44,110 bases of DNA, taken from positions 1 through 44,110 of the forward strand of contig JAKUTK010000006.1 of assembly GCA_022448005.1 (NCBI GenBank), in the 5' to 3' direction. A model generated the notes under the pieces. That model made no database searches. It saw only the letters and a list, made by a program, of their open reading frames with translations, and had not been told where the DNA came from. Both the position numbers and the translations under genes were made by a program. The stretch is from Pseudomonas sp. Lineage in GTDB: Bacteria > Pseudomonadota > Gammaproteobacteria > Pseudomonadales > Pseudomonadaceae. This document shows positions 1 to 8,982 of this stretch, piece after piece (positions within the stretch are counted from its first letter, which is position 1; each line of letters begins with the position of its first letter).

Positions 1-476
<476 letters not shown>

Positions 477-653
477 AATACTGCTTGGGTTTTGAAAAAA
501 CCCTAAACTTGGCTCAGCAATCGCAAATCTCTTCAAAAGGTCACCCTAAAGAAGAGCACTCAATGATTTCTCGTTGAGTACATTGTGATGCTGATAATCT
601 TGCTGACCATCAGTCTTACCTCACAAGCACCCACACGAATTGCTTGATTCAGT

Positions 654-665
654 TGTTAAAGAGCG
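654..665 (-). promoter_or_regulatory. boxA antitermination signal of the rrn leader
   Basis: The minus strand reads CGCTCTTTAACA, nearly identical to the E. coli rrn boxA (TGCTCTTTAACA). It lies between the innermost promoter and the 16S 5' end, the expected place for loading the Nus-factor antitermination complex. Confidence 0.88.
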
Positions 666-701
666 TTTCGATCAAGTCTTTCGTCTCAACCGAGGCCGCG
701 C

Positions 702-729
702 ATTCTACAGCAGCCTTGTTACTCGTCAA
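702..729 (-). promoter_or_regulatory. rrn promoter P1 (innermost)
   Basis: On the minus strand: -35 TTGACG (724-729), 16-bp spacer, -10 TAGAAT (702-707), followed by a GCGCG-type discriminator as expected of stringently controlled rRNA promoters. An A-rich tract upstream of the -35 (about 730-760) could serve as an UP element. Confidence 0.82.
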
Positions 730-810
730 GCTGTTTTTGAAGAAGTTTTTCTTTCTTCTCAACCGCTTGCGCTTCCGATCAACCTAGCGTCTCTCGTCAG
801 CGGAAGGCGA

Positions 811-838
811 ATCATACAGCGTTCAAAACCGCTGTCAA
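811..838 (-). promoter_or_regulatory. rrn promoter P2
   Basis: On the minus strand: consensus -35 TTGACA (833-838), 16-bp spacer, -10 TATGAT (811-816). It has the same spacing as the three neighbouring promoters. Confidence 0.8.
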
Positions 839-916
839 CCACCTCTTTCAACCGCTTCCGATCAACCTGATCGAAGCCACTAACAGAGCCAAACCACCAC
901 CCTGCCAGCCCGGCGC

Positions 917-944
917 ATTCTACTCGAATTCGCCATCCGTGCAA
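917..944 (-). promoter_or_regulatory. rrn promoter P3
   Basis: On the minus strand: -35 TTGCAC (939-944), 16-bp spacer, -10 TAGAAT (917-922), then a GCGCCG discriminator. An AT-rich block just upstream (about 946-975) could be an UP element. Confidence 0.78.
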
Positions 945-1013
945 GCCTTTATTTTCGCTAACTTCTTGATTTACAAGAGGTTTCGCCAAAGGCCTGCGCC
1001 GGAGAAGGTGCGC

Positions 1014-1041
1014 ATTATAGGCACTCAGAAAACCACGTCAA
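1014..1041 (-). promoter_or_regulatory. rrn promoter P4 (outermost, overlaps msrQ stop codon)
   Basis: On the minus strand: -35 TTGACG (1036-1041), 16-bp spacer, consensus -10 TATAAT (1014-1019), then a GCGC discriminator. The -35 box overlaps the msrQ stop codon (1038-1040), and the A-rich tract that could act as an UP element (about 1045-1065) is inside the msrQ coding end. Confidence 0.8.
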
Positions 1042-1676
1042 CGGTTGTTTCTGTTTTTATTCGCTAACGGATCGCCACGCAATCTGGCATTGATTCCGAC
1101 CAAGGCGCGCTCAACTGCCGGAACTCGCGCTGCAAGCAAAATCGCTGCGAGGGTGGCGTACAGGCTCCACTGTCCGACATCGGATCTCACTACCCAAAGC
1201 ATGTGCAGCAATACGACGATCAAGGTTGGATAGACAATGCGGTGCAATTTCTTCCAGTGCTTACCGAGCTTGCGCATGCTCCAGCGTGTTGACGTCAGCG
1301 CGAGTGCCGACAGGCCTACCAGGGCGAGAACCCCAAACGCTATATATGGGCGCTCAACCAACTCAGCAGCAAAATCGCTGAATTCCAAACCCAACAGAAA
1401 GTACAGATAAGCGGCTAAATGAAGTACGGCGTAACCGAACGCCCAAAGTCCGACCTGCCTTCGAAACACGATCCAGCCGGACCATCCAGTAACGGACCTC
1501 AGCGGCGTCATCGCTAGCGAACACAGCAGAAGAACCAAAGCGCCTTGGCCGAGATTATCAACTAACACCTTGCCGGGATCCGGGCCCAACGCAGCTTCCG
1601 CGGCGAGATATAGCCAGTAACACGGCACGCTAGCTATGGAGCAAAAAAGCAGCAACCTCCAGAAGGGATAGCGCAT
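1038..1676 (-). CDS. msrQ: MsrQ, haem-binding membrane subunit of the periplasmic methionine sulfoxide reductase
   Basis: MsrQ is an inner-membrane b-type cytochrome that passes electrons from the respiratory chain to MsrP. The 212-residue product has about six hydrophobic helices and the ferric-reductase-like layout, with candidate haem-ligand histidines in AVLHLAAY, KLHRIVYP and VLLHMLW. I chose the ATG at 1676, which overlaps the msrP stop (TGATG); a longer frame from 1811 would add about 45 residues lying over msrP and without a helix. The gene is translationally coupled to msrP. Its 3' end carries the outermost rrn promoter, so msrPQ read-through would enter the rrn operon. Confidence 0.9.
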   Translation of the reverse strand: MRYPFWRLLLFCSIASVPCYWLYLAAEAALGPDPGKVLVDNLGQGALVLLLCSLAMTPLRSVTGWSGWIVFRRQVGLWAFGYAVLHLAAYLYFLLGLEFSDFAAELVERPYIAFGVLALVGLSALALTSTRWSMRKLGKHWKKLHRIVYPTLIVVLLHMLWVVRSDVGQWSLYATLAAILLAARVPAVERALVGINARLRGDPLANKNRNNR

Positions 1677-2683
1677 CAATAGTGCTTTCTCAGATCCATC
1701 CCAGCGTATAAGTGCGCGACGTCCTCTTCGTAGCCGTTGAACATTTGGGTCTCGCGGACATTTGGGCTGAACAGGCTCCCCGGCAGCCGTCGCTCGCGTG
1801 CTTGTGACCAACGCGGGTGGGATACCTTAGGATTAACGTTGGCGTAAAACCCATATTCCTGCGGAGCCATTGATTCCCAAGTGGTCGCTGGCTGATCACG
1901 AACGAAACTGATTCGAACGATCGACTTGATGCTTTTGAACCCGTACTTCCAAGGCACCACGAGACGTAATGGCGCGCCATTCTGATTTGGCAACGCTCGA
2001 CCATACATCCCAACTGCTACCAAGCTCAGCGGATGCATGGCCTCGTCAATTCTCAAGCCTTCAACATACGGCCAGTCGATCAGTGAAAAACCCGTGCGCA
2101 TACCCGGCATCTGTTCTGGACGAGCCAAGGTCTCAAAGCGAACATACTTAGCGTCGGATGTCGGATCCAAACGACTGATCAGATCAGCCAGCGGAACCCC
2201 TAACCACGGAATGACCATCGACCAGGCTTCGACGCAACGCAGGCGGTAGATTCGCTCTTCAAGCGTGGCGTTTGAAACAAGGTCTTCGATCGAATACCTC
2301 CCCGGCTTCGCCACTTCTCCATCGACAGTTACTACCCAAGGCTCGGTAACGAGCTGTGACGCATGCCGCGCCGGATCACCTTTATCCGGCCCGAACTCGT
2401 AGAAATTGTTGTAATGCGTAGCGTCAGGATAAGGGGTGATGGCTTCGCTTTTAACCGTGACCGCGCCCCATTTTGCTTGACGTAGCTTTTCGTCAAACCA
2501 CGCGGGAGCATTAGCCAGCTCCACGTCTGCGTAGCGAGGGTCGGCTTGAGCGAACGCAGGCAACCCAGCGGCCGCAGCGGAGAAAGCTGCTCCTTGCATG
2601 AACCGTCGACGGTTCAGATAGAGCGCTTCCGGGGTTACCTCTGATTCGAGACAATCACTGCGACGCGGCGTTCTGATAAGCAT
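1676..2683 (-). CDS. msrP: MsrP, molybdopterin-dependent protein methionine sulfoxide reductase
   Basis: MsrP repairs oxidised methionines in periplasmic proteins using a mononuclear molybdenum cofactor. The 335-residue protein starts with a twin-arginine signal ([20 protein letters not shown], about residues 24-43). The sulfite-oxidase-fold region follows, with the conserved molybdenum-ligand cysteine in [15 protein letters not shown]. Length is normal for the family. It lies 60 bp downstream of pssA and overlaps msrQ by one base, so msrPQ is a two-gene unit. In other bacteria the pair responds to hypochlorite or other oxidants; no operator was recognised here. Confidence 0.94.
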   Translation of the reverse strand: MLIRTPRRSDCLESEVTPEALYLNRRRFMQGAAFSAAAAGLPAFAQADPRYADVELANAPAWFDEKLRQAKWGAVTVKSEAITPYPDATHYNNFYEFGPDKGDPARHASQLVTEPWVVTVDGEVAKPGRYSIEDLVSNATLEERIYRLRCVEAWSMVIPWLGVPLADLISRLDPTSDAKYVRFETLARPEQMPGMRTGFSLIDWPYVEGLRIDEAMHPLSLVAVGMYGRALPNQNGAPLRLVVPWKYGFKSIKSIVRISFVRDQPATTWESMAPQEYGFYANVNPKVSHPRWSQARERRLPGSLFSPNVRETQMFNGYEEDVAHLYAGMDLRKHY

Positions 2684-2743
2684 GGTGTGCTCCGCTGTCT
2701 GAGGCTGTATGAAGAAGCAATAGACAGCGGATCATTTCAAAAA

Positions 2744-3577
2744 TCAACTTTCGGCGCGTTTGCGGCGACGCATCAGAAACTGTACCGGTCCAGAAACGGC
2801 GTAGGCGAGGAAGATCAGAAGCAGAATACGCGGCGGATCACTGAAAACCACGGCAAACACCAGGACTACGATCAGTATCGCCACAAAGGGCACCCGCCCT
2901 TTCAGATCGAGGTCCTTGAAGCTGTAGTACTTGATGTTACTGACCATCAGCAGGCCCGCAGCAGCAACCAGCAGCGCAAACAACATGATCACCGCCAATG
3001 GCAGATCGAGACCGCGGACCCCTGGCTCATCAAGCGCCCAGACCGCCCAAACCGAGCCAGCCACAACCCCTGCAGCGGCAGGACTCGCCAAGCCAATGAA
3101 CCACTTTTTATCAACCTTGCCTATCTGGGTATTGAAACGCGCAAGCCTTAAGGCAGCGCAGGCCACATAAATGAAGGCAACGGTCAAACCAACATTTCCG
3201 AGACTGGAGAGAGCCCACTGATAGGCGAGTACGGCAGGAGCTAGCCCGAAAGCGACCATATCCGATAGCGAATCATACTCCGCACCGAATGCGCTCTGGG
3301 TGTTGGTCAGACGCGCGACTCGTCCGTCCAGGCTATCAAGCACCATCGCGACAAAAACGGTGGCAGCAGCGGCATAGAAGTTGCCGTTGATTGCCGTGAT
3401 GATGCAGAAAAAACCGGCAAACAGATTGGCCGTCGTGAACAAGTTGGGGAGCAGATAGATACCACGATGGCGAACCTTACGACCTTCGGCGTCCTGGCTC
3501 TCTTCGATGTGCTCGTCAATTGGCAGAAGACTTTCCGGTTCGATGGGTTTGTTCGGCTCTTCGGGATGCTCACTCAT
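2744..3577 (-). CDS. pssA: CDP-diacylglycerol--serine O-phosphatidyltransferase
   Basis: This inner-membrane enzyme makes phosphatidylserine, the precursor of phosphatidylethanolamine, from CDP-diacylglycerol and serine. The 277-residue product shows the CDP-alcohol phosphotransferase signature DG-x2-AR-x8-G-x3-D-x3-D in DSLDGRVARL...FGAEYDSLSD (about residues 82-108), inside a series of hydrophobic helices. The acidic, charged first 35 residues and Lys/Arg-rich end are likely cytosolic. It sits between ilvC and msrP, all on the minus strand, the order also known in P. aeruginosa. The ilvC terminator at 3683-3710 separates it from the ilv operon, so it should have its own promoter in 3578-3680. 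Confidence 0.93.
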   Translation of the reverse strand: MSEHPEEPNKPIEPESLLPIDEHIEESQDAEGRKVRHRGIYLLPNLFTTANLFAGFFCIITAINGNFYAAAATVFVAMVLDSLDGRVARLTNTQSAFGAEYDSLSDMVAFGLAPAVLAYQWALSSLGNVGLTVAFIYVACAALRLARFNTQIGKVDKKWFIGLASPAAAGVVAGSVWAVWALDEPGVRGLDLPLAVIMLFALLVAAAGLLMVSNIKYYSFKDLDLKGRVPFVAILIVVLVFAVVFSDPPRILLLIFLAYAVSGPVQFLMRRRKRAES

Positions 3578-3682
3578 GCAAATTCACCTTACAGCAGGTT
3601 TGAATAATTTCGACAGGCCCTGGCACAGCGGGTTCACCCCTCAGCCAAGCATCGGTTTATACCAGAGACACGCGCCATAACG

Positions 3683-3710
3683 AAAAAACGCGGCCTAGGC
3701 CGCGTTCTTT
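3683..3710 (-). terminator. Rho-independent terminator of the ilvIHC operon
   Basis: A perfect 20-nt palindrome (AACGCGGCCTAGGCCGCGTT, 3687-3706) lies just beyond the ilvC stop and is followed on the minus strand by a run of six T. A weaker T-rich tract on the other side means it might also work in reverse, but no plus-strand gene precedes it. Confidence 0.88.
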
Positions 3711-3726
3711 CAAGCAAAACCAGATA

Positions 3727-5281
<1,555 letters not shown>

Positions 5282-5283
5282 GA

Positions 5284-7008
5284 TCAGGTCCGCTCCGTCT
5301 TGCTGAGCCACATATCGCGCATGGCGCCGTCTTTGATTTGCATCGGGTAGACGTGCTCACTGGTATCGACTGCGATATCCAGGAAGACCAGGCGATCCTT
5401 CATGGCAAAGGCCTCTTCGAGCTTCGGCTTGAGGTCCTTGAGCTCGGTGATACGCATACCGACATGCCCGTATGCTTCAACCAACTTGACGAAATCAGGC
5501 AGCGATTCCATGTACGAGTGCGAGTAACGGCTGTCGTACATCATGTCCTGCCATTGGCGGACCATGCCCAGCGCACCATTGTTGAGGTTGATGATCTTCA
5601 CCGGAAGGTCGTACTGCAGACAGGTAGAGAGTTCCTGAATATTCATCTGAATGCTGCCCTCGCCGGTTACACAGGCGACGTCGGCATCGGGGAAGTTCAG
5701 CTTGGCTCCCATCGCGGCTGGGAAGCCAAAGCCCATGGTGCCGAGACCACCTGAGTTGAGCCAACGATTCGGCTTGTCGAATTTGTAGTACTGACAAGCA
5801 AACATCTGATGCTGGCCGACGTCCGAGGCAACGTAGGCTTCGCCTCGGGTGACCTCACATAGCGCCTCGACAACAGCCTGCGGCTTGATGATCGTGCCGT
5901 CGCCCTTGTCGTATGGAAACAGCCCGCGGCTACCGCGCCATTCTTCAATCTGCTTCCACCAGCTTGCTACGGTCTCGGCATTAGGCGCCTGACCGATCTC
6001 ATTGACGATGGCCACCATTTCAGTGAGCACGCTATCGACAGGCCCGACGATTGGGATGTCGGCTTTGATCGTCTTGGAGATTGACGCAGGATCGATATCC
6101 ACGTGGATGATCTTGGCGTTCGGGCAGAATTTAGTTGCGCCGTTGATCACGCGGTCGTCAAAACGCGCGCCTACTGCAAGGATGACGTCGGAATGGTGCA
6201 TCGCCAGGTTGGCGGTATAGCTGCCGTGCATGCCAAGCATGCCGACGAATTGGCGGTCACTGCCTGGATAGCAGCCCAGTCCCATCAGCGTATTGGTCAC
6301 TGGCAAGTTGAGCATTTTGGCCAGTTCCGTCAGCTGCGAAGAGGCCCCGCCCATGATCACGCCGCCGCCGGCATAGATGATCGGGCGCTTTGCCGCCAGC
6401 AGCAACTCAGCCGCCTTACGGATCTGACCCGAATGGCCGCGAACGGCGGGGCTATAGGAGCGCAGCTTGGCTTTCTTCGGATAGACGTACTCGAACTTTT
6501 CAGCCGGGTTGGTCATGTCCTTGGGAATGTCGACGACAACCGGACCTGGGCGGCCGGACTGTGCCAGATAGAACGCCTTTTTCATCACATCGGGGATTTC
6601 CGACGGATGCTTGATCATGAAGCTGTGCTTAACGATCGGGCGGGAAATACCGATCATGTCGGTTTCCTGAAAGGCGTCGGTGCCCACCATGTTGCTGGCC
6701 ACCTGCCCGGAGATGACCACCATGGGAATCGAGTCCATATAGGCGGTTGCAATACCGGTGATGGCATTGGTCGCCCCAGGGCCGGAGGTGACCAGCACTA
6801 CACCGGCCTTGCCGGTGGCACGCGCATAGCCGTCGGCCATGTGGGTAGCAGCCTGCTCATGACGAACAAGGATATGCGTAACTTCCTTTTCCTTGAACAG
6901 CGCATCATAGATGTGCAGCAAGGCGCCGCCCGGATAGCCGTAGATGTACTTAACGCCTTCGTCACGCAAGAAGCGGACGACCATTTCAGCGCCGGATAAA
7001 AGTTCCAC
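5284..7008 (-). CDS. ilvI: Acetolactate synthase large (catalytic) subunit
   Basis: A thiamine-diphosphate-dependent, FAD-binding enzyme that condenses pyruvate with pyruvate or 2-oxobutyrate. The 574-residue product shows the catalytic Glu region [17 protein letters not shown] (near residue 50), [16 protein letters not shown], and the C-terminal diphosphate-binding segment [12 protein letters not shown]...[15 protein letters not shown] set the start at the GTG at 7008 (reads as [11 protein letters not shown]): AGAGG lies 8 nt upstream of it, whereas the GTG at 7017 directly abuts that AGAGG. The resulting length equals that remembered for P. aeruginosa IlvI. First gene of ilvIHC. Confidence 0.96.
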   Translation of the reverse strand: MELLSGAEMVVRFLRDEGVKYIYGYPGGALLHIYDALFKEKEVTHILVRHEQAATHMADGYARATGKAGVVLVTSGPGATNAITGIATAYMDSIPMVVISGQVASNMVGTDAFQETDMIGISRPIVKHSFMIKHPSEIPDVMKKAFYLAQSGRPGPVVVDIPKDMTNPAEKFEYVYPKKAKLRSYSPAVRGHSGQIRKAAELLLAAKRPIIYAGGGVIMGGASSQLTELAKMLNLPVTNTLMGLGCYPGSDRQFVGMLGMHGSYTANLAMHHSDVILAVGARFDDRVINGATKFCPNAKIIHVDIDPASISKTIKADIPIVGPVDSVLTEMVAIVNEIGQAPNAETVASWWKQIEEWRGSRGLFPYDKGDGTIIKPQAVVEALCEVTRGEAYVASDVGQHQMFACQYYKFDKPNRWLNSGGLGTMGFGFPAAMGAKLNFPDADVACVTGEGSIQMNIQELSTCLQYDLPVKIINLNNGALGMVRQWQDMMYDSRYSHSYMESLPDFVKLVEAYGHVGMRITELKDLKPKLEEAFAMKDRLVFLDIAVDTSEHVYPMQIKDGAMRDMWLSKTERT

Positions 7009-7411
7009 GTTATTCACCTCTAGAACGCCAGATAGCCGCTCCGCGTCGGACCGGCCAGAATTAGGTTTACTACTAAGCAGTGCATGAGCGACGGTGGTCG
7101 CCGACTACGTCAGCTACTGTCAAAGCGAGTACTAGGGAAGCCCCAAAGTGTTGCGGGGCGCCCCTCCCAGCGCGAGGTAACGCGTTGCGGATGTTGCAGG
7201 TCGGCGCGGGTATGCACCTCATGATTGAGCGAAAGGCTCGCTTGCGGCGGCCTCTCAGAACAGCAAGCATGGAATTGTTCGGATTAGGCTTGGTCAAGTC
7301 AAGTCCGCTGTTGTCCTTCGGCTGCATTCAGCTGTGATCCAGCGCAGAATGAAGCCCCCTGTCTTTTGCGTATAGTACCGGCTTGGTTTTGCATCCACTG
7401 AAGGGAAAAGC
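7009..7411. other. Divergent intergenic region between ilvI and the DUF4124 gene
   Basis: About 400 bases without a convincing gene. It must hold the ilvI promoter (minus strand) and that of the plus-strand gene at 7412. Candidates are a minus-strand TTGACT-17-AACAAT (7274-7302) and a plus-strand -10-like TATAGT (7371-7376) with no matching -35. The minus-strand leader could fold a GCCCC...GGGGC hairpin (about 7139-7160) with no U-run. An open frame on the minus strand (7073-7327) ends in a Leu/Val-rich segment but lacks a ribosome binding site. Confidence 0.6.
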
Positions 7412-7843
7412 ATGCGTTTGACCATTCTCGCAGGCGGCCTGCTGCTTGCACTGAGCAGCAGCATCATGGCCGGCCAGGTTTACAAGTGGGTCGACGCCAA
7501 AGGCGTTACGCATTTTGGAGCACAGCCGCCCCAAGGCATGCCGGCCGAAACGCTCAATACGGCTATCGCCCCGCCAAAGCCAGCCGTGGCCGAAGGCAAC
7601 GCACCGGAACACTCAGGCGAGTCCGAACAGCGCGACATTGACCGCAAGGTGAAGCAACAGGTTGCAGAGCAGGAAGCCGAGCGGCAACGTTATTGCACTA
7701 CCCTGCGCACCAATCTGGCACAACTGCAAAACAACCCGCGCGTGCGCGTAGAAGAAGACGGCGGCACCCGGCGCCTGAATGAAGAAGAACGCCAGGCGCG
7801 TATTGGCGAAACCCAACAAAAGATCGCCGACAGCTGTAACTGA
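7412..7843 (+). CDS. DUF4124 domain-containing periplasmic protein
   Basis: A 143-residue protein with an N-terminal signal peptide (MRLTILAGGLLLALSSSIMA, cleavage near residue 20) followed at once by the DUF4124 core QVYKWVDAKGVTHFGAQPP (about residues 22-45). The rest (about 60-143) is highly charged, Glu/Arg/Gln-rich and probably helical, with one cysteine near residue 90 and one as the penultimate residue. An AAGGGA sequence 6-8 nt upstream supports the ATG at 7412. The molecular function of DUF4124 is unknown; export to the periplasm is the only safe inference. It is transcribed alone, convergent with yqcC. Confidence 0.85.
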   Translation: MRLTILAGGLLLALSSSIMAGQVYKWVDAKGVTHFGAQPPQGMPAETLNTAIAPPKPAVAEGNAPEHSGESEQRDIDRKVKQQVAEQEAERQRYCTTLRTNLAQLQNNPRVRVEEDGGTRRLNEEERQARIGETQQKIADSCN

Positions 7844-7853
7844 ACGCAGCGAC

Positions 7854-7881
7854 CAACGCCTGCCTATAAAGGCCGGCGTTG
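7854..7881. terminator. Hairpin between two convergent genes
   Basis: The arms CAACGCC (7854-7860) and GGCGTTG (7875-7881) pair perfectly, with three more inner base pairs after one mismatch. It lies exactly between the DUF4124 stop and the yqcC stop. Neither side has a proper T-run, so it may be a weak bidirectional terminator or only an mRNA-end structure. Confidence 0.5.
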
Positions 7882-7882
7882 C

Positions 7883-8215
7883 TTAGCCTTCGCCCCCACT
7901 GATCAGTAGATCGAAGGTTTCAAGCGCTTCAAACAGCCCACCCACGCGCTGCGGCTGATCTTGATAAACCATTTCAGCCATCGCCAAAATTCCCGACACG
8001 GCTGGCAATGGCTGACCGTGCTCCAGAATGTGCTTCATGCGCGGCAGAAAAATCCACTGCAACCACTGATCGAACGCCAGTGTATCGACGCAGAACGGCT
8101 CCTGACTGGCAAGCGCTTGAGGCGCAGGCGGCGACGACGCCCAAACCCCAAGTAACCGAAGCTCGCGCTCGATCAGTAGCAACTGGTCTGCCAACGCCGG
8201 CACTCGACTATCCAT
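7883..8215 (-). CDS. YqcC family protein
   Basis: A 110-residue cytosolic protein of the YqcC (DUF446) family, recognised by FDTLAFDQWLQWIFLPRMKHIL-like sequence (here CVDTLAFDQWLQWIFLPRM) and the following ILEHGQPLP block. The family has no settled function; in E. coli yqcC lies beside a pseudouridine synthase gene, but here it follows lpoP. The ATG at 8215 overlaps the lpoP stop (TGATG), so it is co-translated with lpoP; an upstream GTG (8218) is a less likely start. Confidence 0.85.
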   Translation of the reverse strand: MDSRVPALADQLLLIERELRLLGVWASSPPAPQALASQEPFCVDTLAFDQWLQWIFLPRMKHILEHGQPLPAVSGILAMAEMVYQDQPQRVGGLFEALETFDLLISGGEG

Positions 8216-8943
8216 CACATCGAAACCTTGGCCCGCTCGCGCGCCTGCGCAGCGCCTGCAGCATTTCCCTGACGCTCACGCGCCTGCGCGATTAGCTCCC
8301 AGAGGCTTGCCTGCAGGGCTGGCCGGTCGCTCGCATAGCTTAGCCCACGCCGAGACAGTTGTTCGGCCTGAATGGCATCCCCTTGCACCAGACGGACCTG
8401 AGCCAGCCGATAGAGCACCTGTGGTTCGCGCGGGGCGATTCGCTGAGCCCGTTCGAGACTGGACGCGGCTCCGTTCAGGTCACCTCCTCCCTGTTGTTGC
8501 TGCGCAGTGGTAAGCAACGCCAGCACCGGCCCATCGAGCTGTTCATCGGCTGACAAGGTTCCACTGCTTGACGGGATTCCGCTGGGCACTGGCTGTCGCT
8601 GGACCGGGGCGGGCATTGGCGCGGACTGAGCGGGCGGGGTCCACTGTCCAGTCCCACCGGCAGGCGCTTGCGCAGATCCCCCAGAGAAAGCGACATCAGG
8701 CGCGCCATAGGTTTGCAATGGCTCGGAGCTTTGCTGCGGCACCATGACCATAACGCCCGAGTCTGCAGGCGCAGATTGCCCACTGGTAACCGGTGCGTTA
8801 GCACGGCGACTGGGCTGACGCGCGGAAACCTCCTCCGATACCGGCGCCCCCGAATCGACGACGGGTATCGCGCCGCGCTTGACCGATGCGCAGCCAGGCA
8901 GCAGTGCCGCCGCCAACAATACGATCATCCATTGCTTGTTCAC
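8215..8943 (-). CDS. lpoP: TPR-containing outer-membrane lipoprotein, probable PBP1b activator LpoP
   Basis: The 242-residue protein has a lipoprotein signal (MNKQWMIVLLAAALLPGC; lipobox LPGC, Cys18), a long Pro/Ser/Gln-rich linker (about 30-130) that could span the periplasm, and a C-terminal helical tetratricopeptide-like region (about 135-242: GDLNGAASSLERAQRIAPRE, VLYRLAQVRLVQGDAIQAEQ). In P. aeruginosa a TPR lipoprotein encoded beside mrcB, LpoP, activates the penicillin-binding protein PBP1b. Its position 39 bp downstream of mrcB on the same strand fits that role. Identity as LpoP is inferred from architecture and context. Confidence 0.82.
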   Translation of the reverse strand: MNKQWMIVLLAAALLPGCASVKRGAIPVVDSGAPVSEEVSARQPSRRANAPVTSGQSAPADSGVMVMVPQQSSEPLQTYGAPDVAFSGGSAQAPAGGTGQWTPPAQSAPMPAPVQRQPVPSGIPSSSGTLSADEQLDGPVLALLTTAQQQQGGGDLNGAASSLERAQRIAPREPQVLYRLAQVRLVQGDAIQAEQLSRRGLSYASDRPALQASLWELIAQARERQGNAAGAAQARERAKVSM

Positions 8944-8982
8944 AGTTCAGACCTCTTGATAAACCAACCGGCCAGCCGCCAC

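Larger units (their letters stand above)
477..1037 (-). other. rrn operon leader and promoter region
   Basis: This 560-base stretch has no credible gene. On the minus strand it holds four sigma-70-like promoters, a boxA antitermination signal, A-rich tracts upstream of several -35 boxes that could act as UP elements, and two copies of a CCGATCAACCT-containing element (759-785 and 848-868). Short open frames across 640-989 have no ribosome binding site and overlap the promoters, so they were not called. Confidence 0.9.

Noticed and set aside
640-989. Short open frames in the rrn leader
   Set aside because: They overlap four promoters and boxA and lack ribosome binding sites.
7073-7327. Minus-strand frame upstream of ilvI ending in a Leu/Val-rich stretch, as a possible attenuation leader peptide
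   Set aside because: It has no ribosome binding site at any of its starts, its Leu/Val codons are not in a tight run, and only 55 nt separate it from ilvI with no terminator hairpin plus U-run.
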